From positions 1-8,999 of the forward strand of contig JAOPXW010000223.1 in the NCBI GenBank assembly GCA_025964935.1: 8,999 nucleotides of DNA, written 5' to 3'. The notes beneath the pieces are model-generated. The model was given only the letters and a program-made list of their open reading frames with translations. It was not told where the DNA came from and searched no databases. Position 1 is the first letter of the stretch. Each line of letters begins with the position of its first letter. The translations under genes were made by a program, and so were the position numbers. Positions 1 through 5,957 of this stretch are shown here, piece after piece. The stretch is from Friedmanniella sp. (lineage in GTDB: Bacteria > Actinomycetota > Actinomycetes > Propionibacteriales > Propionibacteriaceae).

Positions 1-332
1 CCGGTGAAGCCGCCGCCGGCCCGCAGCGTCCACTCCCCGAGCGGCTCGTGCAGGGCCAGCCAGCCCGAGACCGCACGGTGCTGCAGCTCCGCGGGGCTGA
101 CCCGGGACGGGCCGGGGCCGCCGAGCGCCGCCGGAGCGCGCCGGGCGGCCACCACCGAGGACCGCTCCACGACGTGCACGGTGCCGTCGGTGGTGCCGAC
201 GTGCAGGAACGCCGGGGTCAGCCGGTCGAGCCAGCCGACGACGTCGGTGGCCGAGCCGTCGGCCAGCCGGTGCCGTACGGTCCAGCGCTCACCGGGCCGC
301 GCGTCCGCCAGGGCGGCGGTGTGCGGATCCAT
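1..332 (-). CDS. GNAT family N-acetyltransferase, N-terminal fragment (runs off left edge)
   Basis: I read this frame directly from the reverse complement. It opens at ATG (332-330) and stays open for 110 codons to the window edge. It begins MDPHTAALADARPGERWTVR. Residues about 15-65 form a beta-rich stretch (WTVRHRLADGSATDVVGWLDR) like the SH3-like N-terminal domain of the Rv0428c type of actinobacterial acetyltransferase. The last visible residues, GEWTLRAGGGFTG, match the W-x-L-R-A-x-x-G-F-T-G segment that leads into the acetyltransferase fold of that family. The acetyl-CoA-binding part lies outside the window, so activity and substrate cannot be judged. An AAAGGGA stretch on the minus strand about 7 nt before the ATG could serve as ribosome binding site. 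The gene diverges from the ferredoxin gene. The family assignment comes from remembered homologues and is fairly sure; the substrate is unknown. Confidence 0.8.
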   Translation of the reverse strand, partial: MDPHTAALADARPGERWTVRHRLADGSATDVVGWLDRLTPAFLHVGTTDGTVHVVERSSVVAARRAPAALGGPGPSRVSPAELQHRAVSGWLALHEPLGEWTLRAGGGFT

Positions 333-386
333 TCCGATCCCTTTCGTAGGCTGACCTTCGTGGGCAGGCTCTGCCCGCACGCGTGA

Positions 387-392
387 TACTAG
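387..392 (-). promoter_or_regulatory. Candidate -10 element for the GNAT gene
   Basis: Read on the minus strand the hexamer is TAGTAT, close to TATAAT and the most promoter-like hexamer in this intergenic region. It lies about 55 nt upstream of the GNAT ATG, so the leader would be about 45-50 nt. No good -35 hexamer sits 16-18 nt further upstream. This is a weak call based on one hexamer. Confidence 0.3.
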
Positions 393-404
393 GCGCAGGA
401 CATC

Positions 405-414
405 GGCGATCGCC
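405..414. repeat. 10-bp perfect palindrome between divergent GNAT and ferredoxin genes
   Basis: GGCGATCGCC is a perfect palindrome in the 172-nt divergent intergenic region (333-504). Two other dyads lie close by: CGGATCCG at 420-427 and ACCGG-A-CCGGT at 436-446. The last one abuts the candidate -35 of the ferredoxin gene. Such sites could be operators, but short GC-rich palindromes are common by chance in a genome of this composition. Confidence 0.25.
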
Positions 415-445
415 TCGACCGGATCCGCCGTCCTCACCGGACCGG

Positions 446-473
446 TTGGGTCGGGCCTCGCCCCCTGGATACA
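446..473 (+). promoter_or_regulatory. Candidate promoter of the fdxA-dapC operon
   Basis: TTGGGT (446-451) and GATACA (468-473) are separated by 16 nt and lie 31 nt upstream of the fdxA start. A second GATACA occurs at 486-491, but it is only 13 nt from the GTG and overlaps the region just before the ribosome binding site. The spacing is acceptable but both hexamers deviate from consensus. Confidence 0.35.
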
Positions 474-491
474 TTGCCTCGCCCTCGATAC

Positions 492-497
492 AAGGAG
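492..497 (+). promoter_or_regulatory. Ribosome binding site fixing the fdxA GTG start
   Basis: AAGGAG lies 7 nt before the GTG at 505-507. It is the strongest Shine-Dalgarno match in the window with normal spacing, and it decides the start. The resulting N-terminus, TYVIAQPCVD, matches mature 7Fe ferredoxins. Confidence 0.85.
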
Positions 498-504
498 TGA
501 CCCC

Positions 505-831
505 GTGACGTACGTCATCGCCCAGCCCTGCGTGGACCTGAAGGACCGTGCCTGCGTCGAGGAGTGCCCGGTCGACTGCATCTACGAGGGCAAGCGGATG
601 CTCTACATCCACCCCGACGAGTGCGTCGACTGCGGGGCCTGCGAGCCGGTCTGTCCGGTCGAGGCCATCTTCTACGAGGACGACACCCCCGAGGAATGGA
701 AGGAGTACTACAACGCGAACGTGGACTTCTTCAGCGACCTGGGCTCCCCCGGTGGCGCGGCCAAGACCGGCGTGATCGACAAGGACCACCCGCTGATCGC
801 GGCGCTGCCCCCCCAAGAGCACGAGGAGTGA
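505..831 (+). CDS. fdxA: 7Fe ferredoxin ([3Fe-4S][4Fe-4S])
   Basis: Small soluble electron carrier of 108 residues, the usual length for the actinobacterial and Azotobacter FdI-like 7Fe family. The cysteine pattern is clear. C9, C17 and C50 are the expected ligands of the [3Fe-4S] cluster; C21, C40, C43 and C46 are the expected ligands of the [4Fe-4S] cluster. C25 would be the conserved non-ligand cysteine. CVDCGACEPVCPVEAI is the C-terminal ferredoxin motif. The acidic C-terminal tail after residue 60 (DDTPEEWKEYYNANVDFFSDLGSPGG) is typical of these proteins. The GTG start is set by AAGGAG. The gene overlaps dapC by 4 nt (GTGA), so the two are probably translated in a coupled way; the same pair is adjacent in mycobacteria (Rv1177-Rv1178, where it is called fdxC). 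The redox partner is unknown. The family call is very sure. Confidence 0.97.
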   Translation: MTYVIAQPCVDLKDRACVEECPVDCIYEGKRMLYIHPDECVDCGACEPVCPVEAIFYEDDTPEEWKEYYNANVDFFSDLGSPGGAAKTGVIDKDHPLIAALPPQEHEE

Positions 832-1994
832 GCCGGACGGCTCGCACCAGGACCCCGCTGGCGGCCGGGCTGCCCGACTTCCCGTGGGACAGCCTGGCCG
901 CGGCGAAGGCCCGGGCCGGCCAGCACCCGGGTGGCCTGGTGGACCTCTCGGTCGGGACGCCCGTCGACGCCACCCCCGCGGTGGGTCAGGCCGCTCTCGC
1001 CGCTGCGGCTGACAGCCCGGGCTACCCGCTCACCTCGGGCACGCCGGCCCTGCGGTCCGCGATCGCGGACTACCTCACCCGCCGCTGGGGGGCCACGGGT
1101 CTCAGCCCGGACGCGACCCTGCCGGTGGTCGGCACCAAGGAGCTGGTGGCCTGGCTGCCCCTGCTGCTCGGGCTGGGTCCCGACGACGTCGTGGTCTACC
1201 CGACGATGGCCTACCCCACCTACCTGGTCGGGGCCCGCATCGCGGGCTGCCGGGCGGTGGCCTGCGACGACCTCAACGAGCTGGGTGACCTGGCCCCGGC
1301 GTTGGTCTGGCTCAACTCACCGGCCAACCCGACGGGCCAGATCCTGGCCCCCGCAGTCCTCGCCGAGCGGGTCCGCTGGGCCCGCGAGCGGGGGTCCGTC
1401 GTGGCCTCCGACGAGTGCTACGGCGAGTTCGGCTGGGACGCCGAGCCGGTCTCGGTCCTGCACCCCGACCTCTGCGCGGGCGACCACACGGGACTGCTGG
1501 CGCTGCACTCGCTGTCGAAGCGGTCCAACGTGGCCGGCTACCGCGCGGGCTTCGTCGCCGGTGATGCGGGGCTGGTGGCCGAGCTGCTGGCCGTCCGCAA
1601 GCACCTCGGCATGATCGTCCCGCGGCCCGTGCAGGAGGCGATGATCGCCCTGCTGGGCGACGAGGCGCACGTCGAGGTCCAGCGGGAGCGCTACCGCCGC
1701 CGACGCGCCGTCCTGCGTCCCGCCCTCGAGGCGGCCGGCTTCACCATCGACCACTCCGAGGGCTCCCTCTACCTCTGGGCCACCCGGGGTGAGGACTGCC
1801 GGACCTCGGTCGACCTGCTCGCCGAGCACGGCATCCTGGTCGCGCCGGGGGACTTCTACGGCGAGGCGGCGGACCGTCACGTCCGGGTCGCCCTGACCGG
1901 CACCGACGAGCGGGTGGGCGCCGGGGCGGCCCGGCTGCTGGCCGCCTTCGGGACCGGCTCGGCGGCCACGACGGGAGTCTCCGCCTCCGCCTGA
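828..1994 (+). CDS. dapC: N-succinyldiaminopimelate aminotransferase (PLP enzyme, class I/II)
   Basis: Cytosolic PLP-dependent aminotransferase that converts N-succinyl-2-amino-6-ketopimelate to N-succinyl-LL-diaminopimelate with glutamate as amino donor, in the succinylase branch of lysine and diaminopimelate synthesis. It has 388 residues. Visible signatures are LVDLSVGTPVDATP near the N-terminus, the NPTG loop starting at N167, SDECYGEFGWDAEPVSVLHP, the Schiff-base lysine K231 in HSLSK, and YLWATRGEDCR and APGDFYG near the C-terminus. These align well with M. tuberculosis Rv1178. The frame is open far upstream, but the GTG at 828 is the sensible start: it overlaps the ferredoxin stop as GTGA, has purine-rich sequence just before it, and gives an N-terminus (LPDFPWDSLAAAKARA) like that of homologues. 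dapD and dapE lie nearby on other transcripts. The gene ends 8 nt before the converging gene at 2003. Confidence 0.94.
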   Translation: MSRTARTRTPLAAGLPDFPWDSLAAAKARAGQHPGGLVDLSVGTPVDATPAVGQAALAAAADSPGYPLTSGTPALRSAIADYLTRRWGATGLSPDATLPVVGTKELVAWLPLLLGLGPDDVVVYPTMAYPTYLVGARIAGCRAVACDDLNELGDLAPALVWLNSPANPTGQILAPAVLAERVRWARERGSVVASDECYGEFGWDAEPVSVLHPDLCAGDHTGLLALHSLSKRSNVAGYRAGFVAGDAGLVAELLAVRKHLGMIVPRPVQEAMIALLGDEAHVEVQRERYRRRRAVLRPALEAAGFTIDHSEGSLYLWATRGEDCRTSVDLLAEHGILVAPGDFYGEAADRHVRVALTGTDERVGAGAARLLAAFGTGSAATTGVSASA

Positions 1995-2007
1995 CGAGCC
2001 CGTCAGG
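1990..2007. terminator. Short hairpin spanning both convergent stop codons
   Basis: CCTGACG (1990-1996) and CGTCAGG (2001-2007) form a perfect 7-bp stem around the 4-nt loop AGCC. The dapC stop TGA (1992-1994) and the stop of the minus-strand gene (TCA at 2003-2005) are both inside the stem, mirror-imaged. There is no T-run on either side. It may act as a compact bidirectional terminator, but the stem is short, and the mirrored stop codons and their context account for part of the symmetry. Confidence 0.35.
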
Positions 2008-2854
2008 GCCGCAGGGTCACGACGACCTCGCGGTCGGCGGCGGCCGGTCCGGCCTTCACCCAGCTGGGCAGGTTGAGGTTGTCGGTCCGCCACTGCCGGT
2101 CGGCCACGGTCACCCCCGTCACCCCGTACTGCGAGGCGTTGGCCACCGCGAAGTGCCCGTACGCCCACGCGAGCCGGCTGCTCCTGGCCCGGATGGTCAG
2201 GACCTGGCCGTCGCCGCTGTGCGACACCGTCCCGAACGTCTTCGTCAGCGCCCGGGTCAGGGCGGACACGGTGGAGCGGCTGTTGGACCGGTCCAGGCAG
2301 GTGAGGGCCTGGGGGGAGTGGCCGGTCAGGGCGCTGGCCAGCACCCGGGCGTCGGCCTCGTGGTCCCGGTAGGCCTCCGGGTAGCCGCTGCGCTGCACCC
2401 GCTGGGCGACCTCGGTGATGTCGCCGGTCTCCCAGCCCTTGATCCTGACCAGGGCGTCGTAGAACTTCCCGGTGGCGTAGTAGGGGTCCATCAGCTGCTT
2501 CTCGGTGCCCCAGCCCTGGCTCGGCCGTTGCTGGAACAGTCCCACCGAGTCCCGGTCGCCGTAGTCCAGGTTGCGGATCCCCGTCTCCTGGTAGACCGTG
2601 GCCATCGCGATCGACGCAGCGCGGGCGGGCAGCCCGCGGCGGACCGACAGGCCGACGATGATCGAGGTCAGCCGCGCCTGGTCCAGGTCGAGTACGACGG
2701 AGCTGCCGTCGGCCGTGACGACGCAGCGCTGCTGGCCAGGCGTCGGTGGGGTCAGGTTGCGGTCCCGGAGGTAGGTGAACGCCCCGACCCCGACGGCGAT
2801 CAGCACGACCAGCGCCAGGACGAGGCATCCGAGACCCCGGTGGGTGGGTCTCAC
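2003..2854 (-). CDS. Membrane-anchored conserved actinobacterial protein with transglycosylase-like motif
   Basis: 283 residues starting at GTG (2854-2852), 4 nt after the dapD stop, so it is co-transcribed with and probably translationally coupled to dapD. Residues about 8-27 (LGCLVLALVVLIAVGVGAFT) form a hydrophobic N-terminal anchor or uncleaved signal; I see no lipobox, so the rest should be extracytoplasmic. The core, about residues 75-118, reads AASIAMATVYQETGIRNLDYG followed by DRDSVGLFQQRPSQGWG. E90 followed about 15 residues later by the GLFQQ segment resembles the Glu...GxxQ arrangement of lysozyme-fold lytic transglycosylases. C44 and C186 could form a disulfide. I recall close relatives across Streptomyces and other actinobacteria annotated as hypothetical, sometimes as 'heavy metal transporter', a name nothing here supports. 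Peptidoglycan cleavage is inference from the motif and from the shared transcript with a diaminopimelate gene. Confidence 0.8.
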   Translation of the reverse strand: MRPTHRGLGCLVLALVVLIAVGVGAFTYLRDRNLTPPTPGQQRCVVTADGSSVVLDLDQARLTSIIVGLSVRRGLPARAASIAMATVYQETGIRNLDYGDRDSVGLFQQRPSQGWGTEKQLMDPYYATGKFYDALVRIKGWETGDITEVAQRVQRSGYPEAYRDHEADARVLASALTGHSPQALTCLDRSNSRSTVSALTRALTKTFGTVSHSGDGQVLTIRARSSRLAWAYGHFAVANASQYGVTGVTVADRQWRTDNLNLPSWVKAGPAAADREVVVTLRP

Positions 2855-2858
2855 GGTC

Positions 2859-3806
2859 TCAGTTGGCGTGCAGGGCTTCGTTCAGCTCGACCCCGACGCC
2901 CTGCCGGCGTCGCACCTCGATGGCGCCGGTGACCGAGTTGCGGAGAAAGAGCAGCCCCGGCTCGCCGGAGAGGGTGCGGGCCTTGACGACCCGGCCACCG
3001 GGCAGGGTGACCTTGGTCGAGGCGGTGACGTAGAGCCCGGCCTCGACCACGCAGTCGTCGCCCAGGGAGATCCCCACCCCGGCGTTGGCCCCGAGCAGGC
3101 AGCGGCGGCCGATGGAGATGACCTCCTTGCCCCCGCCCGACAGGGTGCCCATGATCGAGGCCCCGCCGCCGACGTCGGAGTCCTCCCCGACCACCACCCC
3201 GGCCGAGATGCGGCCCTCGACCATGGAGATACCCAGCGTGCCCGCGTTGTAGTTCACGAAGCCCTCGTGCATGACCGTCGTCCCGGGGGCGAGGTGGGCC
3301 CCCAGGCGTACGCGGTCGGCGTCGGCCACCCGGACCCCGCCGGGCAGCACGTAGTCCACCATCCGGGGGAACTTGTCCACCCCGAAGACGGTGACGTGCC
3401 CGTGCGCGGCCCGCAGCCGGGCGCGCACGGCCTCGAACCCAGCCACCGCACACGGGCCGGCGGAGGTCCAGACGACGTTGGGCAGCTGGCCGAAGATCCC
3501 GTCCAGGTTGATCGTGCGGGGGGCCACCAGCCGGTGGCTGAGCAGGTGCAGCCGGAGGTAGGCGTCCGCGGTGCTGGCCGGGGCGGTGTCGAGGTCGATC
3601 TCGACCTCCATCACGTCCACCCGGACCCCGCGCAGCGCGTCGACCACGGCGGCGGCCAGCAGCTCGGTCGGAGGCTCGCCGCCGCGCGCCGGGCCGAGCA
3701 CGGGCTCGGGGAAGTAGGTGTCCAGGACCTGTCGGGACTCGTGGACCGACACCAGGCCCCAGCCTGAGGCGGTCCGGCCGGGCGCGGTCGCTGCAGTCGC
3801 ACTCAT
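2859..3806 (-). CDS. dapD: 2,3,4,5-tetrahydropyridine-2,6-dicarboxylate N-succinyltransferase (actinobacterial type)
   Basis: Catalyses succinyl-CoA + tetrahydrodipicolinate to N-succinyl-2-amino-6-ketopimelate + CoA, the first committed step of the succinylase branch. The 315 residues match the length of M. tuberculosis Rv1201c (about 317). Residues 1-100 form the N-terminal domain, including the [21 protein letters not shown] segment. From about residue 155 the left-handed beta-helix is visible as hexapeptide-like repeats ([20 protein letters not shown], then [20 protein letters not shown]). E197 in the MVEGR motif is at the position of the catalytic glutamate I remember for the M. tuberculosis enzyme (E199). 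The family works as a trimer. The start is ATG 3806-3804. GGAGG directly touches the ATG, too close to act as a normal ribosome binding site, and a TAGGCT hexamer lies 6 nt upstream, so a leaderless mRNA is likely. The gene leads a two-gene minus-strand operon and diverges from dapE. Confidence 0.95.
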   Translation of the reverse strand: MSATAATAPGRTASGWGLVSVHESRQVLDTYFPEPVLGPARGGEPPTELLAAAVVDALRGVRVDVMEVEIDLDTAPASTADAYLRLHLLSHRLVAPRTINLDGIFGQLPNVVWTSAGPCAVAGFEAVRARLRAAHGHVTVFGVDKFPRMVDYVLPGGVRVADADRVRLGAHLAPGTTVMHEGFVNYNAGTLGISMVEGRISAGVVVGEDSDVGGGASIMGTLSGGGKEVISIGRRCLLGANAGVGISLGDDCVVEAGLYVTASTKVTLPGGRVVKARTLSGEPGLLFLRNSVTGAIEVRRRQGVGVELNEALHAN

Positions 3807-3812
3807 CCTCCG

Positions 3813-3818
3813 AGCCTA
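3813..3818 (-). promoter_or_regulatory. TAGGCT -10 element of dapD, leaderless spacing
   Basis: On the minus strand TAGGCT fits the actinobacterial TANNNT -10 pattern. Exactly 6 nt separate it from the dapD ATG, so transcription would start at or beside the A of the start codon. No clear -35 hexamer is visible. The same hexamer at the same distance recurs before other genes here (5060-5065, 7565-7570), which raises confidence. Confidence 0.6.
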
Positions 3819-3862
3819 CCGAACCCGCTGCGGCGCCCGGCCCGCTGAAGGTGGCGGCGGAA

Positions 3863-3885
3863 CGCCCCGGACCCTCCCCGGGGCG
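3863..3885. repeat. 8-bp inverted repeat in the dapD-dapE divergent region
   Basis: CGCCCCGG (3863-3870) and CCGGGGCG (3878-3885) are perfect inverted arms around a 7-nt spacer. The repeat lies between the two divergent -10 elements, roughly 35-40 nt upstream of the dapE -10 and 45 nt upstream of the dapD -10. That position suits an operator controlling both genes. A GC-rich chance palindrome is the alternative. The rest of the 127-nt region shows nothing else distinctive. Confidence 0.4.
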
Positions 3886-3920
3886 ACGCCACGGACCCCG
3901 GCGCGACGTCGAGTCCCCGG

Positions 3921-3926
3921 TAGGGT
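3921..3926 (+). promoter_or_regulatory. TAGGGT -10 element of dapE, leaderless spacing
   Basis: TAGGGT fits TANNNT and ends 7 nt before the dapE ATG (3934). There is no Shine-Dalgarno sequence between it and the ATG. This is the geometry of a leaderless transcript starting at the ATG. No convincing -35 hexamer is seen. Confidence 0.55.
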
Positions 3927-3933
3927 GCGGCTC

Positions 3934-5007
3934 ATGTCTGAGCCACTGAACCTGCAGGGTGACGTCGTCGAGCTGCTGGAGGCGCTGATCGACATCGAGT
4001 CCGTCAGCGGCGACGAGGGGGTCATCGCCAACCGCATCGAGGCGTCGCTGCGGCCGTACGCGCACCTGGAGACGATCCGCGACGGCAACGTCGTCGTGGC
4101 CCGGACCCGGCTGGGGCGCGCCGAGCGGGTGGTGATCGCCGGTCACATCGACACCGTCCCGATCGCGGCCAACGTGCCGTCCTGGCGCACCGGGTCCGGG
4201 GACGAGACGGTCGTGTGGGGTCGGGGGAGCTGCGACATGAAGGGCGGGGTCGCGGTCCAGCTCGCCGCCGCGGCCGCCCTGACTGCCCCGCGCCGCGACG
4301 TGACCTGGATCTTCTACGACAACGAGGAGGTCGAGGAGAGCCGCAACGGCCTGGCCCGGATCGCCCGGGAGCGGCCCGAGCTGCTGGAGGCCTCGTTCGC
4401 GGTGCTGTGCGAGCCGTCCAACGCCGGGATCGAGGGCGGCTGCCAGGGGACCATGCGGGTCATCGTGGAGCTGGCCGGCGTCGCAGCCCACTCGGCCCGC
4501 TCCTGGAAGGGTCACAACGCCATCCACGACGCGGGCGAGGTGCTGCGTCGGCTCACCGACTACCGGGCGGCCGAGGTGGAGGTGGACGGGCTGCGCTACC
4601 GCGAGGGCCTGAACGCGGTCGGCATCACGGGCGGGATCGCCGGCAACGTGATCCCGGACCGCTGCCGGATCGAGGTCAACTACAGGTTCGCCCCCGACAA
4701 GGACGCCGCGGCGGCGGAGGCCCACCTGCGCGAGGTGTTCGACGGCTTCGATCTGGAGGTGACCGACGTCGCCGAGGGGGCCCGCCCCGGCCTGGACCGA
4801 CCGGCCGCGGCCGAGTTCGCCGCCGCGGTCGGCGGGGAGCCGACCGCCAAGTTCGGCTGGACCGACGTGGCCCGGTTCGCGGGGCTCGGGGTTCCGGCGG
4901 TCAACTTCGGTCCCGGTGACCCGAACAAGGCGCACGCGGACGACGAGTTCTGCCCGGCCGCGGACGTGCACCGCTGCCACGAGGCCCTGCTGCGCTGGCT
5001 CGGCTGA
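3934..5007 (+). CDS. dapE: Succinyl-diaminopimelate desuccinylase (M20 metallopeptidase family)
   Basis: Di-zinc amidohydrolase that releases succinate from N-succinyl-LL-diaminopimelate to give LL-diaminopimelate. It has 357 residues, usual for the Gram-positive/actinobacterial DapE group. Metal and catalytic residues are all present: H71 and D73 in AGHIDTVP, the bridging D101 in GRGSCDMKGG, the general base and ligand pair E131-E132 in YDNEEVEE, E160 in LCEPSN, and H334 in KAHADDEF. The dimerisation lid domain is about residues 170-280, with AGVAAHSARSWKGHNAIHDA and LNAVGITGGIAGNVIPD. The ATG at 3934 is chosen because the frame upstream has no protein-like sequence and a -10 hexamer lies 7 nt before it. 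The gene is divergent from dapD, so all three succinylase-branch enzymes lie within about 4.2 kb. A hairpin follows the stop. Confidence 0.95.
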   Translation: MSEPLNLQGDVVELLEALIDIESVSGDEGVIANRIEASLRPYAHLETIRDGNVVVARTRLGRAERVVIAGHIDTVPIAANVPSWRTGSGDETVVWGRGSCDMKGGVAVQLAAAAALTAPRRDVTWIFYDNEEVEESRNGLARIARERPELLEASFAVLCEPSNAGIEGGCQGTMRVIVELAGVAAHSARSWKGHNAIHDAGEVLRRLTDYRAAEVEVDGLRYREGLNAVGITGGIAGNVIPDRCRIEVNYRFAPDKDAAAAEAHLREVFDGFDLEVTDVAEGARPGLDRPAAAEFAAAVGGEPTAKFGWTDVARFAGLGVPAVNFGPGDPNKAHADDEFCPAADVHRCHEALLRWLG

Positions 5008-5022
5008 CCCGACCTGCCCGGC

Positions 5023-5043
5023 ACCTCCGGATCTCCCGGAGGT
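5023..5043 (+). terminator. Hairpin after dapE, candidate terminator
   Basis: ACCTCCGG (5023-5030) and CCGGAGGT (5036-5043) form a perfect 8-bp stem with the 5-nt loop ATCTC, beginning 16 nt after the dapE stop. CCCGACCT at 5008-5015 can alternatively pair with AGGTCGGG at 5040-5047. There is no T-run, as is common for actinobacterial terminators. The promoter of the next gene follows within 17 nt, which supports transcription ending here. Confidence 0.45.
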
Positions 5044-5059
5044 CGGGGGCCCCACGACC

Positions 5060-5065
5060 TAGGCT
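5060..5065 (+). promoter_or_regulatory. TAGGCT -10 element of the LOG-family gene, leaderless spacing
   Basis: TAGGCT ends 6 nt before the GTG at 5072, the same hexamer and distance as at dapD. No Shine-Dalgarno sequence is present, so a leaderless GTG start is likely. No clear -35 is seen. Confidence 0.55.
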
Positions 5066-5071
5066 GGCCGC

Positions 5072-5902
5072 GTGAGTGCACCCCCCAGCGCGCCCGACCC
5101 GCAGACCTCCCCCTCCACGACGGGGGACCACCCACCCGCCCCGGTCTCGGACCGCAACGCACCCCGTACGGTGCAGGGCCCGGTCGTCCGCGGCCGCAGC
5201 CAGCGGCAGAGCACCACCACCGACCAGCGGCTGCTGGACGCGCGCGGGCCGACGGACTGGGTGCACACCGACCCGTGGCGGGTGCTGCGGATCCAGGCCG
5301 AGTTCGTCGAGGGCTTCGGGACCCTGGCCGAGCTCGGGCCGGCCGCCGCCATCTTCGGCTCGGCCCGGACCCTGCCCTCGGACCCGGCGTACGTCCAGGC
5401 CGAGACGGTCGCCCGGCGGCTCGCCGCCGCCGGTCTCGCGGTCATCACCGGCGGTGGACCCGGGATCATGGAGGCGGCGAACAAGGGTGCCGCGGAGGCC
5501 GGGGGGGTCTCGGTCGGGCTCGGGATCGAGCTGCCCTTCGAGTCGGGGCTGAACCCGTACGTCAACCTGGGCATCAACTTCCGCTACTTCTTCGCCCGCA
5601 AGACGATGTTCGTGAAGTACGCCCAGGGCTTCGTGGTGATGCCGGGCGGCTTCGGCACCCTGGACGAGCTGTTCGAGGCCCTGACCCTGGTCCAGACCCG
5701 GAAGGTCACCACCTTCCCGGTGGTGCTGTTCGACAGCGACTACTGGGGCGGTCTGGTCGACTGGCTGCGGCGTACGGCGCTGGACCGCGGCGCGATCTCG
5801 GCCCCCGACCTGGACATGTTCACCGTCACCGACGACCCGGACGAGGCGGTCGCCGCGCTGCTGTCCCACAAGCCCCACCGCGGCCCGGGGCGTGCGGGGT
5901 GA
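5072..5902 (+). CDS. TIGR00730/LOG-family Rossmann-fold protein
   Basis: 276 residues starting at GTG. Residues 1-50 are a Pro/Thr/Gln-rich, probably disordered extension. The LOG core runs from about residue 90 to 268: FGSART at 95-100, GGGPGIMEAANKGA at 127-140, INFRYFFARKTMFVK at 168-182 with R176 and K177, and the signature PGGFGTLDELFE at 191-202. PGGxGTxxE and the preceding basic motif form the nucleotide-monophosphate site in LOG proteins, several of which release free cytokinin base from the riboside 5'-monophosphate. The longer actinobacterial group seen here is poorly characterised, so the substrate remains open; 'lysine decarboxylase', an old family label, is not supported. M. tuberculosis has a shorter LOG protein (Rv1205) in the equivalent place near dapE. 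The -10 at 5060 supports this start over later ones. The gap to the next gene (5903-5957) is GC-rich with imperfect dyad symmetry. Confidence 0.88.
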   Translation: MSAPPSAPDPQTSPSTTGDHPPAPVSDRNAPRTVQGPVVRGRSQRQSTTTDQRLLDARGPTDWVHTDPWRVLRIQAEFVEGFGTLAELGPAAAIFGSARTLPSDPAYVQAETVARRLAAAGLAVITGGGPGIMEAANKGAAEAGGVSVGLGIELPFESGLNPYVNLGINFRYFFARKTMFVKYAQGFVVMPGGFGTLDELFEALTLVQTRKVTTFPVVLFDSDYWGGLVDWLRRTALDRGAISAPDLDMFTVTDDPDEAVAALLSHKPHRGPGRAG

Positions 5903-5945
5903 GCGGCGGCGGGCCGCCCCGGGACCGGGTCCGGCCCCGCCGTGG

Positions 5946-5951
5946 CAGCAT
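5946..5951 (+). promoter_or_regulatory. Weak -10-like hexamer before the DivIVA-like gene
   Basis: CAGCAT ends 6 nt before the ATG at 5958, the same distance as the TAGGCT elements in this window, and no Shine-Dalgarno sequence precedes that ATG. The match to TANNNT is imperfect at the first base, so this is a low-confidence promoter. Confidence 0.25.
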
Positions 5952-5957
5952 CTAGCC

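Noticed and set aside
289..822. 177-codon open frame antisense to fdxA
   Set aside because: It overlaps the certain 7Fe ferredoxin gene and the real GNAT frame, and shows no recognisable domain.
564..827. Upstream extension of dapC to an ATG at 564
   Set aside because: That part of the frame overlaps the whole ferredoxin coding region in another frame and encodes Arg/Gly-rich sequence absent from DapC proteins.
1317..2828. 503-codon open frame on the minus strand
   Set aside because: It is antisense to dapC and out of frame with the real gene at 2003-2854; the protein is low-complexity Arg/Gly/Pro without motifs.
3718..3933. Upstream extension of dapE to an ATG at 3718
   Set aside because: It would overlap the 5' end of dapD and the divergent promoter region, and the translation is unlike DapE N-termini.
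2851..5055. 734-codon open frame on the minus strand
   Set aside because: It runs antisense through dapE and in another frame over dapD. Its composition (Arg/Gly/Pro-rich, no domain) is that of a shadow frame in high-GC DNA.
5892..5957. ATG at 5892 as start of the DivIVA-like gene
   Set aside because: It lies inside the LOG-family gene and would put an Arg/Pro-rich tail in front of the transmembrane helix; the ATG at 5958 gives a normal N-terminus.
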